NCBI GenBank assembly: GCA_902500805.1
Contig: CABVSA010000006.1
Coordinates: forward strand, 1-64,000
Length of the DNA stretch: 64,000 nucleotides
Direction: 5' to 3'
From: an uncultured Nitrospira sp.
GTDB lineage: Bacteria; Nitrospirota; Nitrospiria; Nitrospirales; Nitrospiraceae
Shown here: piece after piece, positions 54,351 through 63,918 of the stretch
How positions within the stretch are numbered: the first letter of the stretch is position 1
How the letters are laid out: each line of letters begins with the position of its first letter
Made by a program: the position numbers and the translations under genes
The notes under the pieces: model-generated
Told to the model about the DNA's origin: nothing
The model's database searches: none
What the model saw: only the letters and a program-made list of their open reading frames with translations

Positions 54351-54714
54351 GGGCATGCGGAGAACCCGACAGGGTTTCGGCATGTCTGTGCCACGAGATT
54401 CGAGGAGGAGTCGTAAGTTAAGCAAGGGGATAAGAACACCCACTTTACGGCTTTGATTTTGATTCGCCCATTGCAAGTCGCTCGCGCAACTTGACGACGA
54501 GCTGATCATCGGAGCTCTCCCGAATGATCCTCTAAAACTGGCTCCAGTAAGTGTTCATCAACCCCACGCCGTCGAAACTGCTGCCATAGGCAGCCCGTCG
54601 ACCATCATTGTGTCGTACTGAATCCTACTAAAGGCGATGTCCTCCAAGGCGCCTTCTGCAACCTACCCTCTCCTCTGAAGCGAGTGCGCTCTCGCCATAC
54701 ATCCTCGCACGTCG
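54351..54714. other. intergenic stretch between the SPFH gene and dodecin
   Basis: About 360 bases. It holds the hairpin at 54355-54385; nothing else found. Confidence 0.45.
54355..54385 (+). terminator. hairpin after the SPFH gene
   Basis: An imperfect stem, CATGCGGAGAACCC pairing with GGGTTTCGGCATG around loop GACA, five bases after the stop codon. Likely transcript end for the two lipoprotein genes; no clear T-run. Confidence 0.5.
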
Positions 54715-54915
54715 TCAATCCAACACGAATGTGAGCTTCAGATCCACGCGATACAAGACGACCTTCCCATCCTTAACCACGACATGTTGTTCCTTCACCC
54801 AGGCTGACTTGATCCCGTGAACCGTCTTGGATGCTTTGGCAATTCCTTGGGCGATGGCATCCTCAAAACTTGTCGGTGATTCAGCACTGATCTCAATGAT
54901 CTTGGCGACGGACAT
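54715..54915 (-). CDS. dodecin-family flavin-binding protein
   Basis: A 66-residue protein of exactly dodecin length. It has the pattern KIIEISAESPTSFEDAIAQG, then KTVHGIKSAWVKEQ (with the tryptophan that stacks on flavin) and the final strand YRVDLKLTFVLD. Dodecins form dodecamers that store or buffer flavins. GGGAGGG precedes the ATG. Confidence 0.92.
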   Translation of the reverse strand: MSVAKIIEISAESPTSFEDAIAQGIAKASKTVHGIKSAWVKEQHVVVKDGKVVLYRVDLKLTFVLD

Positions 54916-55347
54916 AAGACCCTCCCTTCAAGACAGACTCTTCTGCACAACGAAAATGATGTGATCACTCACGTACTCAGCAAAGCAGGTGCCAGAACTG
55001 ATCCGGTCTCCAAACGACATCCTTCCGTGAGATCACCGAGGGTTAGCCGCAGTACCGGAAAGGAAGATCATCGACATTGGGGAACAGTGCCACAGGATGG
55101 CCAGTGCGGTCTGTAGCAAAAGGAACCAACCGACACATACACGAACCAGCTCCTGACAAATCTAATTCACGAATCCTTTTTTGCGGCGTGGTCTCGCATA
55201 GGTAGAGAAACAAAATCGGAGACTTCGCAGAGATGGACCGATGCTTGCTTAGGACACTGTGGTGAACGGTCAGAATGTGGTCAACCGACCGACATGGGTG
55301 CAGTCGGACACCCACGGTCAGGTTCACCATCGAGAAAGAGAGCGCTT
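54916..55347. other. intergenic stretch before the tetrahaem cytochrome
   Basis: About 430 bases between divergent dodecin and cytochrome genes; holds both promoter regions. No gene supported. Confidence 0.45.
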
Positions 55348-56754
55348 ATGAATCTGCGGGAGGGAGTAGTCGTTGGATCCATGGTCTTCGCGTTGGTTGG
55401 GGTGCTCGCCCCACCGCCGCTTCTTCTTGCGAGCGATCACACGCGCGCCAAAGAACTGCTCCAGCAAACCTGTGTGCACTGCCATCGATTGGCAGGTACC
55501 GCAGAATCACGTTTTAAACTTCACGCCCCGGACTTGATTTGGGCCGGCAGCAAATATCAACGGTCCTGGCTCATCCGTTGGCTGACGGGCAAGGAAGCTC
55601 CACTCTACGTCAAGGGATATCTGTGGGACCTGACAAACGTTCCGACTAAGCACCCGATCGTCACGGAGGCCGAGGCGAACGCCCTTGCCGATTACTTCGC
55701 CGAACACAAGAAAGACCCACGTGTGACGGTTGGGGCGTTTGACCTGTCAAAGGTCACGAAGTTCGATGTGAAGTTCGGGGCGGCGGCCTATAAAGCCCAT
55801 GCCTGCCTGGGCTGCCACACGATCGAAGACAACGGCAAATTGATTGGAGGACCACAGAGCGCGGCGCTGCAGAATGCCGGACAGCGGTACAACCCGGACT
55901 GGGTGTATCGTTTCGGTCAGAACCCGCAAGACTTCACGGTGCACAACGGGGAATTTCTAGCCGATGCGACTGATCCGCAGTTGCGGGCGGTGATCGGCTA
56001 TCTGATGGTCCAAGGGGTACCAGACTTTCAGTATTATGAGCCGTGGACCAGTCCTGAGTTCAGCAAGGCCGACGTGGGACGCGGCAAAGTGTTGTATAGG
56101 GAATACTGTGCCCAGTGTCATGGTTTGACAGGCAAGGGCGACGGCCCTGCCGTATCGGGATTGGAACCCAAGCCCGCCATCCACGCCAATATGCCGTTCG
56201 ACAAACTGCCCATGGAATATCTCTACAACGTGATCAACCATGGTGGCATGGCCGTCGGCAAGTCACCGAACATGCCCTACTGGGGCCTCACGATCGGCCA
56301 GCAGGGCGTGGCGGATGTGATCGCGCATTTGAAAGTGACATTCAAGGGAATACCGGATGTTGCGTCTTCGGCGGGGAGTGAGCCCAGTGCGGCCTGTGTA
56401 CAACCGCGTAAGACGGCCACGGCCCCGAACGACCACCTGACCAGAACCAATCCGGTTCCTTCTTCTGCAGGGTCGGTTCGAACAGGCAAGGAATTATTTC
56501 TGAGAACAGCGCAGCCCATCGCCTGTGTGATGTGCCATGGAGAGCAAGGTGACGGCAAGGGGTTGATGGGTGCGGCGTTAGTGCCGCCGCCACGAAATTT
56601 TACCTGTGGAGCAATGATGCGAGAGATTCCGGATGGCCAGCTGTTCTGGATCATTAAGAATGGCTCTCCGGGGACTGGGATGATGTCGTTTGCGTCATTG
56701 CCGGACGAACAGGTGTGGCAACTGATCTACTACATCAGGAGTTTGGCAAAGTAA
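55348..56754 (+). CDS. tetrahaem cytochrome c (four CxxCH)
   Basis: A 468-residue exported protein: a signal peptide (about 1-28) and four c-type haem motifs in separate domains: CVHCHR near residue 42, CLGCHT near 155, CAQCHG near 255 and CVMCHG near 395. The first two domains resemble the SoxX/dihaem type and the last two are class I cytochrome c domains (GKGDGPAVSG, GDGKGLMGA). A Ser/Pro-rich linker precedes the last one. It stands at the head of a group with two cupredoxin-like genes, so it probably exchanges electrons with copper proteins in the periplasm. Confidence 0.88.
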   Translation: MNLREGVVVGSMVFALVGVLAPPPLLLASDHTRAKELLQQTCVHCHRLAGTAESRFKLHAPDLIWAGSKYQRSWLIRWLTGKEAPLYVKGYLWDLTNVPTKHPIVTEAEANALADYFAEHKKDPRVTVGAFDLSKVTKFDVKFGAAAYKAHACLGCHTIEDNGKLIGGPQSAALQNAGQRYNPDWVYRFGQNPQDFTVHNGEFLADATDPQLRAVIGYLMVQGVPDFQYYEPWTSPEFSKADVGRGKVLYREYCAQCHGLTGKGDGPAVSGLEPKPAIHANMPFDKLPMEYLYNVINHGGMAVGKSPNMPYWGLTIGQQGVADVIAHLKVTFKGIPDVASSAGSEPSAACVQPRKTATAPNDHLTRTNPVPSSAGSVRTGKELFLRTAQPIACVMCHGEQGDGKGLMGAALVPPPRNFTCGAMMREIPDGQLFWIIKNGSPGTGMMSFASLPDEQVWQLIYYIRSLAK

Positions 56755-56799
56755 TCGTGAGGAGGGTGCAGGTATCAATATCAAAAAAGGAGGCAGATT

Positions 56800-57294
56800 A
56801 TGAGGGTGCGTCGAGATGGGGCAGTGAAGTCAGCCGTGTGGTTTACCGTCGCTGTGTGGACGGTATTGGCCGGGAGCCATGATAGCGCCTATGCACAGGC
56901 TGCGGGGATGGGAGCACCGCCCTCCAAGGTGGAGATCACCATCAAGGACCGTCAGCACGGCTATGAGACCGCTGGATTCACGATGCCGTCGCAAGAGACG
57001 ATCATCGTTGTGAGAAACCAGGATGCCGTGACGCACGGGCTTGCATCAACGTTGTTCAAAAACATTCCCGTGAAGGTGGAGGGAGGGATTGAGGTACGGG
57101 GGAAACAGTTCAAATCGTTCCATGTCGATGCGGGAAAAACGATGACGCTTCGCTTCTCGACGGCTCCCTCAAACTTCGATCCGGCCACCGGTGGTGCTGA
57201 AAGTATTCGGCACGCCTTATGGTGTGATATCCATCCTGAGGTGAAAGGCGAGCTGTTCGTGATTGAAACTCGTGGAGACATCGGTGGCGGCTGA
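56800..57294 (+). CDS. cupredoxin-like exported protein 1
   Basis: A 164-residue protein: signal peptide (ending AYAQ) and a cupredoxin-like domain with VTHGLAS (likely first histidine ligand) and WCDIHPEVKGELF (cysteine and second histidine). The residue in the place of the axial methionine appears to be glycine, unlike plastocyanin or azurin. It starts behind a strong AAGGAGG. It lies 45 bases after the tetrahaem cytochrome. Confidence 0.78.
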   Translation: MRVRRDGAVKSAVWFTVAVWTVLAGSHDSAYAQAAGMGAPPSKVEITIKDRQHGYETAGFTMPSQETIIVVRNQDAVTHGLASTLFKNIPVKVEGGIEVRGKQFKSFHVDAGKTMTLRFSTAPSNFDPATGGAESIRHALWCDIHPEVKGELFVIETRGDIGGG

Positions 57295-57506
57295 ATCGTC
57301 GTTTGATCATGCTCTGAACCATGCCTCCACCCGCTATAGGAACTCAGCGAGTTTCATCGTGGGAATGGCCAGACGGTGAGGATTCCAGTTCCAGCCAGCG
57401 CGAAGTGAACGCGGAAGCGCAGCTGGGACTGGCCGTCCCGTCTCTCTAATGAGCGATGTGATACGAAGCCACCCTGCTATCCAATCGTGTCGCGGATGAA
57501 TAGACG

Positions 57507-57971
57507 ATGAGAGTTGCAAGACACTCCCTTCTTGCCGTGGGTGTATGGCTCGGATCGATACTCGGCAGCGGAATACCGACTGTGCCATCTGCCGGATGGG
57601 CGAAGGAAATTCTGTTTGTAGCTCGTGATCTCGAGGACCAGCAAGCCGTGTGGCTTCCCAGAACAATTATCCTGCGACCAAGCACAGATTTCACAGAGCC
57701 GTTGATCTTTCGGTTTCACAACCCAACTGCACGGACTCACGTATTTGAAGCACCAGGATTGTTGGAGTCTGTAGAGGAGAATGGTATTCAGATCACCAGA
57801 CCGGTTCGGATTACCATTGCGCCGGAAGAGAGCGAACAGATCCTCGTGGATAGAACTCAGATCACAACTGATGCCCGTGCCGGTACAGACGAGCCGGTTA
57901 GGTATCGTTTCTACTGCCCACTCCACCGAGCCGATGACGATACGGGGGGGACCATTATCATTGGACAGTAA
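57507..57971 (+). CDS. cupredoxin-like exported protein 2
   Basis: A 154-residue exported protein. Signal peptide ending SAGWAKE. The cupredoxin-like core shows RTHVFEAPGL (histidine) and YCPLHRADDDTGG (cysteine and second histidine), with aspartate where the axial methionine would be. It follows the first cupredoxin by 212 bases, and sequence similarity between the two is low. Confidence 0.72.
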   Translation: MRVARHSLLAVGVWLGSILGSGIPTVPSAGWAKEILFVARDLEDQQAVWLPRTIILRPSTDFTEPLIFRFHNPTARTHVFEAPGLLESVEENGIQITRPVRITIAPEESEQILVDRTQITTDARAGTDEPVRYRFYCPLHRADDDTGGTIIIGQ

Positions 57972-58261
57972 CCAGTCTGGTATAGTCGCGTGACATACTC
58001 ACTGCACTGATACTGCGTATCAGAACTTGGGCTGCCATGGCCTGCCGCAATTGAGTCTGGATCAATCCACAAGTCCATTTTCCATCATCGCCGATCACCA
58101 ATCCTCTGTTCTGCGTGGAACAATCGATCCGCTCAACTCATCATTGCTCAAGTTACCCCACGTGCGTGACGATCTCTCCTTTCCACAAATCAGTCCCAGA
58201 CTCCATGATCGAGCCTCCTCACTTGACACGCCCTCCCCTCCCCCGTACGCTGAGCACCATC

Positions 58262-58963
58262 ATGGAAGCTGCCGCCGGAAAGAAAATCCTGGTCGTTGAA
58301 GACGAGCAGGATATTGCGCAACTGGTCCAACACTATTTACAGAAGGACGGCTTTCGACCTGTCACGGCCATGAATGGGATCGAGGCCTTGAAGAAGGTCA
58401 AAGAAGAGAAGCCGGACTTGATTGTGCTCGATCTGATGTTGCCCGAGCTGGATGGACTTGAAGTCTGCAAGCGCGTGCGTTCCACACCGGATACCGCCAT
58501 GCTCCCGATTATCATGCTGACAGCCAAAGCCGAAGAATCCGACACGATCGTCGGCTTGGAATTGGGTGCCGACGACTACGTCACCAAACCCTTCAGCCCC
58601 AAAGCACTGGTCGCCCGCGTGAAAGCCCTCCTGCGTCGAATTGATCGTACTCCTGCCAACGGAGCGACGCACTATCGATACGGAGCACTGACCATGGATC
58701 CGACTCGGCATGAGGTCAACCTCAATGAGCAGGAGATCCCGTTGACGGCGAAAGAATTCGGCTTACTCGAACACCTACTTCGCCATCGCGGTCGGGTATT
58801 GACGCGAGAGGTGTTGCTCAACGCCGTCTGGGGGTATGACTACTATGGCACGACCCGAACAGTGGACGTCCATATCCGCCGACTGAAACAGAAACTGCCG
58901 CTCCTGGAGGACGCCATTCTGTCCGTGAAATCACTTGGGTATAAATTAAAGGATACCGACTGA
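58262..58963 (+). CDS. OmpR/PhoB-type response regulator
   Basis: A 233-residue regulator: receiver domain (KKILVVEDEQD, phosphate-accepting aspartate near 57 in IVLDLMLPELDG, lysine in DDYVTKPFSP) and an OmpR-type winged-helix DNA-binding domain (LTAKEFGLLEHLLRHRGRV, YGTTRTVDVHIRRLKQKL). I start at ATG 58262; a longer frame to 58115 adds residues unlike any receiver domain. The kinase gene starts 5 bases after its stop. PhoB-like, but the stimulus is unknown. Confidence 0.92.
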   Translation: MEAAAGKKILVVEDEQDIAQLVQHYLQKDGFRPVTAMNGIEALKKVKEEKPDLIVLDLMLPELDGLEVCKRVRSTPDTAMLPIIMLTAKAEESDTIVGLELGADDYVTKPFSPKALVARVKALLRRIDRTPANGATHYRYGALTMDPTRHEVNLNEQEIPLTAKEFGLLEHLLRHRGRVLTREVLLNAVWGYDYYGTTRTVDVHIRRLKQKLPLLEDAILSVKSLGYKLKDTD

Positions 58964-58968
58964 TCCCT

Positions 58969-60828
58969 ATGTCATGGTCGATTCGATGGAAAATCGCAGT
59001 AGGGATACTCGTCGCAGTAGCCTGCGGTCTGCTGATTGCAGGCTGGATGACGCTCCGCTCTCTTGAGCAGCGGTCGCTCACACAGTTCGGTGAGACGCTG
59101 GAGGCAAGAGCCAAGCTCGTCGAATATGTGGTTCAGTCGCTGTTTCACTCGTCCATTCCTTCCGTCACTCCGTCTCGCCTGCAAGATATCGCGCGTGATC
59201 TCGGAAGTCGATCCTCCGCGCGCGTCACGTTGATCGCGTCGGACGGCACCGTCCTGGCCGACAGTGCTGTCCGTGATGTCGACCTCCCAGCTCTGGAGAA
59301 TCATGCTTCCCGTCCCGAAGTAACGCAGGCGTTCGCGACCGGCCAGGGACAAGATGTTCGCCCCAGCCACACCACCGGCGAACGAATGATGTATCACGCC
59401 AGGCTTCTGCGGGTGCCACACGACAGAGCCCCCTGGGTGGTGCGTGTCGCACTTCCGCTCGCCCAAGTGGATCGCGCAAGCGACGAATTCAAGCACCAGC
59501 TTTTTCTTGGAGTCGGCGTAGCCTTTCTCCTTGCCGTCACACTGAGCATCTGGCTGGCCCACAGCATTACAAAACCCCTCTCAGAAATCGCCTCCGCTGC
59601 GCAGGCCTTGAGTACTGGAAACTCGATGATGCGCATCAAGACGACTGCGCAGGATGAGGTGGGACTCCTCGCCTCGGCTTTGAATCAGATGGCAGACCAG
59701 CTCCATACCAAAATCGAAGAACTCTCTGAAGACCGCGCACAACTCCTGGCCGTACTGACCTCAATGGTTGAAGGAGTCATGGTACTGGATATTCGCGGCC
59801 ACGTGCTGCAGATCAATCCCGCGCTCGAACGGATGTTCGGCATTTCACGTGTGGAGGCGCGCGGACGACCCTGCGCCGAACTGTTTCGTCATCAACAGCT
59901 CAACAACCTGGTGTCGACGATCCTGCAGGCTCGTACCCCTCATGAGGATGAGATCGTGCTCCCACTCAGCAGGCGACATCTCCATATTGAAGCCTCCCCC
60001 GCAGGAGGCGAGCGGGACAACGAGGCCTGTATCGTTCTGGTGTTCCACGATGTCACCGACTTGCGCAGATTGGAAAAGATTCGGAAAGACTTTGTGGCGA
60101 ATGTCTCTCATGAGCTGCGAACGCCGTTGACCTCGATCAAGGGATATGTGGAGGCGCTGCTGGACGGAGGCAAAGACGATCCATCGGTTGCCGGACGGTT
60201 CCTGGACATCATCCTCAAACAGAGCGATCGCCTGAATCTGATCATTGAGGACCTGCTCGAACTCTCCAAGATTGAATCGGGCCAGATCTCGCTCAGAGAA
60301 GAACCGATCGAGGTTCGAGCCTTAGTCGACCGAACCCTGTCCACCATCAAACCGATCGCCGACCGAAAAGGTCACCACCTCGTGACCGCGCTCGACCCTT
60401 CGCTGCCTCTGATTGCGGGTGATGACGACCGGCTTGTGCAAGTCCTCACAAATCTGCTCGATAATGCCATCAAATATACCCCCGGAGGCGGCACCATCAC
60501 GATCCGGGGCACACCATCCCCCTCACCACACACGGCTGAGCCGTCGCTCAATACGATCGATCTGATCGTCGCTGACACAGGTATCGGTATCCCCGAAAAG
60601 GATCGCCCCCGCATCTTTGAGCGGTTCTACCGCGTGGACAAGGCGCGCTCCCGAGACCTGGGTGGCACAGGGCTGGGACTCGCCATCGTGAAGCACCTCG
60701 TTGAGGGACACGGAGGCCAGGTATGGGTCGAAGCCAATTATCCGCAAGGCAGTCGCTTCGTCGTTCGATTACCGATCAAGGGCGGGAAGAGATCTCTTGC
60801 TCAGTGGAACCAGGACAGTACCGTATAA
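58969..60828 (+). CDS. PhoR-like membrane sensor histidine kinase
   Basis: A 619-residue kinase: membrane helix about 9-30, a periplasmic sensor domain up to about 180, a second helix about 183-203, HAMP (TKPLSEIASAAQALSTGN), PAS (about 262-370), dimerisation domain with His about 381 (VSHELRTPLTSIKGY) and an ATPase domain with N-box QVLTNLLDNAIKYTP, DTGIGIPEKDRPRIFERFYR and GGTGLGLAIVKHL. It forms a two-component pair with the preceding regulator. Resembles PhoR in domain order. Confidence 0.93.
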   Translation: MSWSIRWKIAVGILVAVACGLLIAGWMTLRSLEQRSLTQFGETLEARAKLVEYVVQSLFHSSIPSVTPSRLQDIARDLGSRSSARVTLIASDGTVLADSAVRDVDLPALENHASRPEVTQAFATGQGQDVRPSHTTGERMMYHARLLRVPHDRAPWVVRVALPLAQVDRASDEFKHQLFLGVGVAFLLAVTLSIWLAHSITKPLSEIASAAQALSTGNSMMRIKTTAQDEVGLLASALNQMADQLHTKIEELSEDRAQLLAVLTSMVEGVMVLDIRGHVLQINPALERMFGISRVEARGRPCAELFRHQQLNNLVSTILQARTPHEDEIVLPLSRRHLHIEASPAGGERDNEACIVLVFHDVTDLRRLEKIRKDFVANVSHELRTPLTSIKGYVEALLDGGKDDPSVAGRFLDIILKQSDRLNLIIEDLLELSKIESGQISLREEPIEVRALVDRTLSTIKPIADRKGHHLVTALDPSLPLIAGDDDRLVQVLTNLLDNAIKYTPGGGTITIRGTPSPSPHTAEPSLNTIDLIVADTGIGIPEKDRPRIFERFYRVDKARSRDLGGTGLGLAIVKHLVEGHGGQVWVEANYPQGSRFVVRLPIKGGKRSLAQWNQDSTV

Positions 60829-60924
60829 GCACCAGCTCCCGGCAAGGCCTCACCTGAGTAGGGTAAAGATCCCGGCTGAGCGTATTTTGAACAGATACCT
60901 GTCTGCCCCTCACGAGCATCGTCG

Positions 60925-61917
60925 TTACCACCGGACAAGGCTCGTTGCCCAGGTCAGTCCCCCTCCAAAACTTCCCAGGAGTACTACATCTCCCGGGGAA
61001 ATGTGTCCGCGACGGACGGCATCATCCAGCGCGATGGGGAGCGAGGCCGAGGAGGTATTGCCATACCGTTCAATGACCGATGCGATTCTCGACCGCTCGA
61101 TCCCTAACCGATGGGCGATCTGATCCAGTATCCGTCCATTCGCCTGATGCAGCACGACCTGCTTCAGATCATCCGAACGCATGCCGAACTCCTTCAGGAC
61201 GTCGTGCACGGCTTGCTCAACACGTCGAATCGCAACCCGAAAAAGCGACGCACCGCGCATGCGCAGCATATGCTCCCGCATTTTGACGGTGTCTGCCGAT
61301 GCAGGACTCCGTGACCCCCCACTGGGAATTCGAATGAGCCCATGCGACGCCCCGTCCGCATACAGCCTGATTCCGAGGATTCCTCGCCACTCCGGATTCG
61401 GATCAGGCTCCCCTCGAAGGATGACGGCCCCGGCCCCGTCTCCGAACAACAGCGCGGTCGCAGGATCTTGAAAGTCAAGCGTGCGAGACTTCACCTCGGC
61501 CGCCACAACCAGACAGGTCTTCACCTGACCGCTTTGAATCATGGCCTGTGCCATCGAGAGTCCATACAAGAATCCCGAACAGGAGGCAGAGACATCAAAA
61601 GCCCCCACCGGCCTGCAGCCCAACCCCCGTTGCACCAAGCAGGCCGTCGAGGGAAATGCCATGTCCGGGGACGTGGTAGAAAGTACAATCGCGTCAATAG
61701 CCGAGGCTTCACAACCAGCAGCCTCCAACGCTCGGCGCCCTGCAGCGATCGCGAGGTCTGATGCAGCTTCGTGCGCCCCCGCCCAGTGGCGCGATTGAAT
61801 GCCCGTCAGCCGTTGAATGTTGGCCGGGGATACCCCGACGACCTGGGCGATCTCCTCGTTCGGTACAACCCGAGCTGGGAGGTAACTGCCCGTTCCAATC
61901 ACTCGTGTTCGAATCAT
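60925..61917 (-). CDS. fabH: beta-ketoacyl-ACP synthase III (FabH-like)
   Basis: A 330-residue thiolase-fold enzyme with the catalytic Cys113 (DVSASCSGFLYG), His in VVLHQANGRI and Asn in RYGNTSSASLPIAL, the full FabH triad. FabH starts fatty-acid chains by condensing acetyl-CoA with malonyl-ACP. No fab genes lie nearby, so a role in a specialised lipid or quinone-like pathway remains possible. Start at ATG 61917, which gives the family N-terminus (RTRVIGTGSYLPARVV). Confidence 0.92.
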   Translation of the reverse strand: MIRTRVIGTGSYLPARVVPNEEIAQVVGVSPANIQRLTGIQSRHWAGAHEAASDLAIAAGRRALEAAGCEASAIDAIVLSTTSPDMAFPSTACLVQRGLGCRPVGAFDVSASCSGFLYGLSMAQAMIQSGQVKTCLVVAAEVKSRTLDFQDPATALLFGDGAGAVILRGEPDPNPEWRGILGIRLYADGASHGLIRIPSGGSRSPASADTVKMREHMLRMRGASLFRVAIRRVEQAVHDVLKEFGMRSDDLKQVVLHQANGRILDQIAHRLGIERSRIASVIERYGNTSSASLPIALDDAVRRGHISPGDVVLLGSFGGGLTWATSLVRW

Positions 61918-62067
61918 GGCCCTGCTCGAATTAACTCCTGAATCAGTCGGACAAACTCGGGTGAGACGCCCGATGTGGAGCGGGATTATAGGGACGGCAA
62001 GGAGGCAGGTCAACAAAACCACGCACCCAATTGCTTTTCACCCATATCCTTGCTATTTTTGTTAGTC

Positions 62068-63060
62068 ATGCAGATGCGTTTCGTGCAAGCAGGTGCTCCC
62101 GCTCGATTCAGACCGTCCGGTCCGTGCCTGGCGACCTGGCTGGGCCTCTACTGCCTTGTGTTCTCTTCCTGCGCCGGCGATTTTTCCCCCAGCGACGTCC
62201 GAAGTGGACTCAAAAAAGCCCTCAGTAATACGGACGAACAAATCTTTCTCGGGGACACGATCGATAACCATTACCACCCCAATGTGATCATGAAACGTGG
62301 CGAAGCCTATTTTGAGAAGGAAGAGTATTCGGAAGCGCTCGTCGAATATAAACATTTCCTAGAACTGCATCGAAATCACGTGCTCGCTCCCTATGCCGCC
62401 TTCAGGATTGGGGAGATTCATATCAAGATGGCAAAAACGATCGATCGCGACCCGGAACCGATGCAAAAGGCCATCGCCGCATTCGACCAGATGCGGAAAG
62501 AATTTCCCGGCAGCCGCTATGACACGCAAGCGCAGCAAAAACTCGAAGAGTGTCACGATTGGCTGGCGCAGATGCATCTGTTCGTGGGGCAATTCTACTA
62601 TCGAAGAGGCTCGTACCTGGCTGCGGCCCACCGATTCGAGCAAGTGCTCAAGACCTATCCGGACAAGCCTGTCGCCTCGGACGCGATGTACTTCCTCGCC
62701 AAGTCGTACCACGAGATGGGCGCCGATGATTGGGCAAGAGACCATCTCATTGTGCTGGCGGAGAAGCACCCAGACAGCAAGTTCGCCGGTGACGGGAAAC
62801 AGCTGCTCGCAAAGATCAGCGCGACTCAGCCCAAAACGTTACTGGCACAGCAGTCGGAATCGGTGTCGCTCTCGGATGCCGGACCAGGCCTCGTACGAAG
62901 CGGCCAATCCAGCTTCTCACCTCAGTCCCCTGCCGGCTCCTCCTCACTCCCTACGATGGGCACACTTGGCGTCGTGCCGTCGCTAGATGCGCTTGGTGCC
63001 ACAGCAACCCATTCACTGAAATCAGGGTTCACCGTCTGCCGCCTTGGCGCCTGGTGTTGA
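62068..63060 (+). CDS. bamD: BamD-like outer membrane lipoprotein with TPR repeats
   Basis: About 330 residues: a signal region and lipobox (LVFSSCAG), then TPR-like repeats: MKRGEAYFEKEEYSEALVEY, IAAFDQMRKEFPGSRY, YYRRGSYLAAAHRFEQVL and YFLAKSYHEMGADDWARDHL. BamD (YfiO) belongs to the BAM complex that inserts outer-membrane proteins. A Ser/Pro-rich tail of ~70 residues follows the family end. The gene runs divergent from fabH with about 150 bases between. Start ATG 62068 or 62074. Confidence 0.88.
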   Translation: MQMRFVQAGAPARFRPSGPCLATWLGLYCLVFSSCAGDFSPSDVRSGLKKALSNTDEQIFLGDTIDNHYHPNVIMKRGEAYFEKEEYSEALVEYKHFLELHRNHVLAPYAAFRIGEIHIKMAKTIDRDPEPMQKAIAAFDQMRKEFPGSRYDTQAQQKLEECHDWLAQMHLFVGQFYYRRGSYLAAAHRFEQVLKTYPDKPVASDAMYFLAKSYHEMGADDWARDHLIVLAEKHPDSKFAGDGKQLLAKISATQPKTLLAQQSESVSLSDAGPGLVRSGQSSFSPQSPAGSSSLPTMGTLGVVPSLDALGATATHSLKSGFTVCRLGAWC

Positions 63061-63155
63061 GATAGCTACCAGCACCGAGCCGTCGGCAAGAAATCGTTGA
63101 GGTAGTCTGTACGTGAATGCTGCCAGCTGAACGCTGACTGCCGAAGGCGAGCTAG

Positions 63156-63902
63156 CTACTGCCCCAGATACCAGCCGATCCCGTATCGCTCCAACAAACT
63201 GGTGATCATCGTCAACGAGTTGGCGTAGATCATCACACCGACGACGATCAGCATCACTCCGCTTACGGTCGACACACCCCACAAATAGGCCCGTAATTCC
63301 TTGAAGTAGGCTAAGAATCGATCGACGCCCAATGCCGTCAGAAACAACGGCAGCCCCAAGCCCAATGAGTAGAAAGCCAACAACACCACCCCACTGAACA
63401 GGGAATCGGTCGTACTCGCATACAATAGGATCGACCCCAAAACAGGCCCAACGCAGGGGGTCCATCCGGCCGCGAATGCCACACCGATCAAGAACGATCC
63501 CAGGTACCCAGCCGGTCGATTGCGAAACTGGTACCGATGTTCCATCTTGAGGAATGTGAGATTGAGGATCCCGAGCAGATACAGCCCAAATAGAATGATC
63601 ACCACCCCGCCGATGCGCCGAATAAGATCTTGATGACTAATCAGAATCTGTCCTAAAAAACTCGCGGAAGCACCGAACGCGATGAACACCGATGAAAACC
63701 CGCCGATGAAGAGCAGGGAGTTGACGATGATCGCCTTCTTGAACTTTTCACGTTCAGAGGCATCAGTGAGTTGTTCAACCGAGAGTCCGGTGATATAGGA
63801 AATATAGCTCGGCACCAGCGGCAAGACACATGGAGACACGAACGAAAGAAGCCCGGCGGAAAAGGCCGCGATCAGCGAAATCTGTGGGATGGATTGCGTC
63901 AT
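63156..63902 (-). CDS. ccdA: cytochrome c biogenesis protein CcdA
   Basis: A 248-residue membrane protein with six hydrophobic segments. The pair of redox cysteines is present in SFVSPCVLPLVPSYISY and WTPCVGPVLGSIL, as in CcdA/DsbD. It moves reducing power to the periplasm to keep haem-binding cysteines of cytochromes c reduced, which suits the many c-type cytochromes in this window. It probably shares a transcript with the gene entering from the right edge. Confidence 0.94.
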   Translation of the reverse strand: MTQSIPQISLIAAFSAGLLSFVSPCVLPLVPSYISYITGLSVEQLTDASEREKFKKAIIVNSLLFIGGFSSVFIAFGASASFLGQILISHQDLIRRIGGVVIILFGLYLLGILNLTFLKMEHRYQFRNRPAGYLGSFLIGVAFAAGWTPCVGPVLGSILLYASTTDSLFSGVVLLAFYSLGLGLPLFLTALGVDRFLAYFKELRAYLWGVSTVSGVMLIVVGVMIYANSLTMITSLLERYGIGWYLGQ

Positions 63903-63918
63903 CGCATGCCTACTTTAT

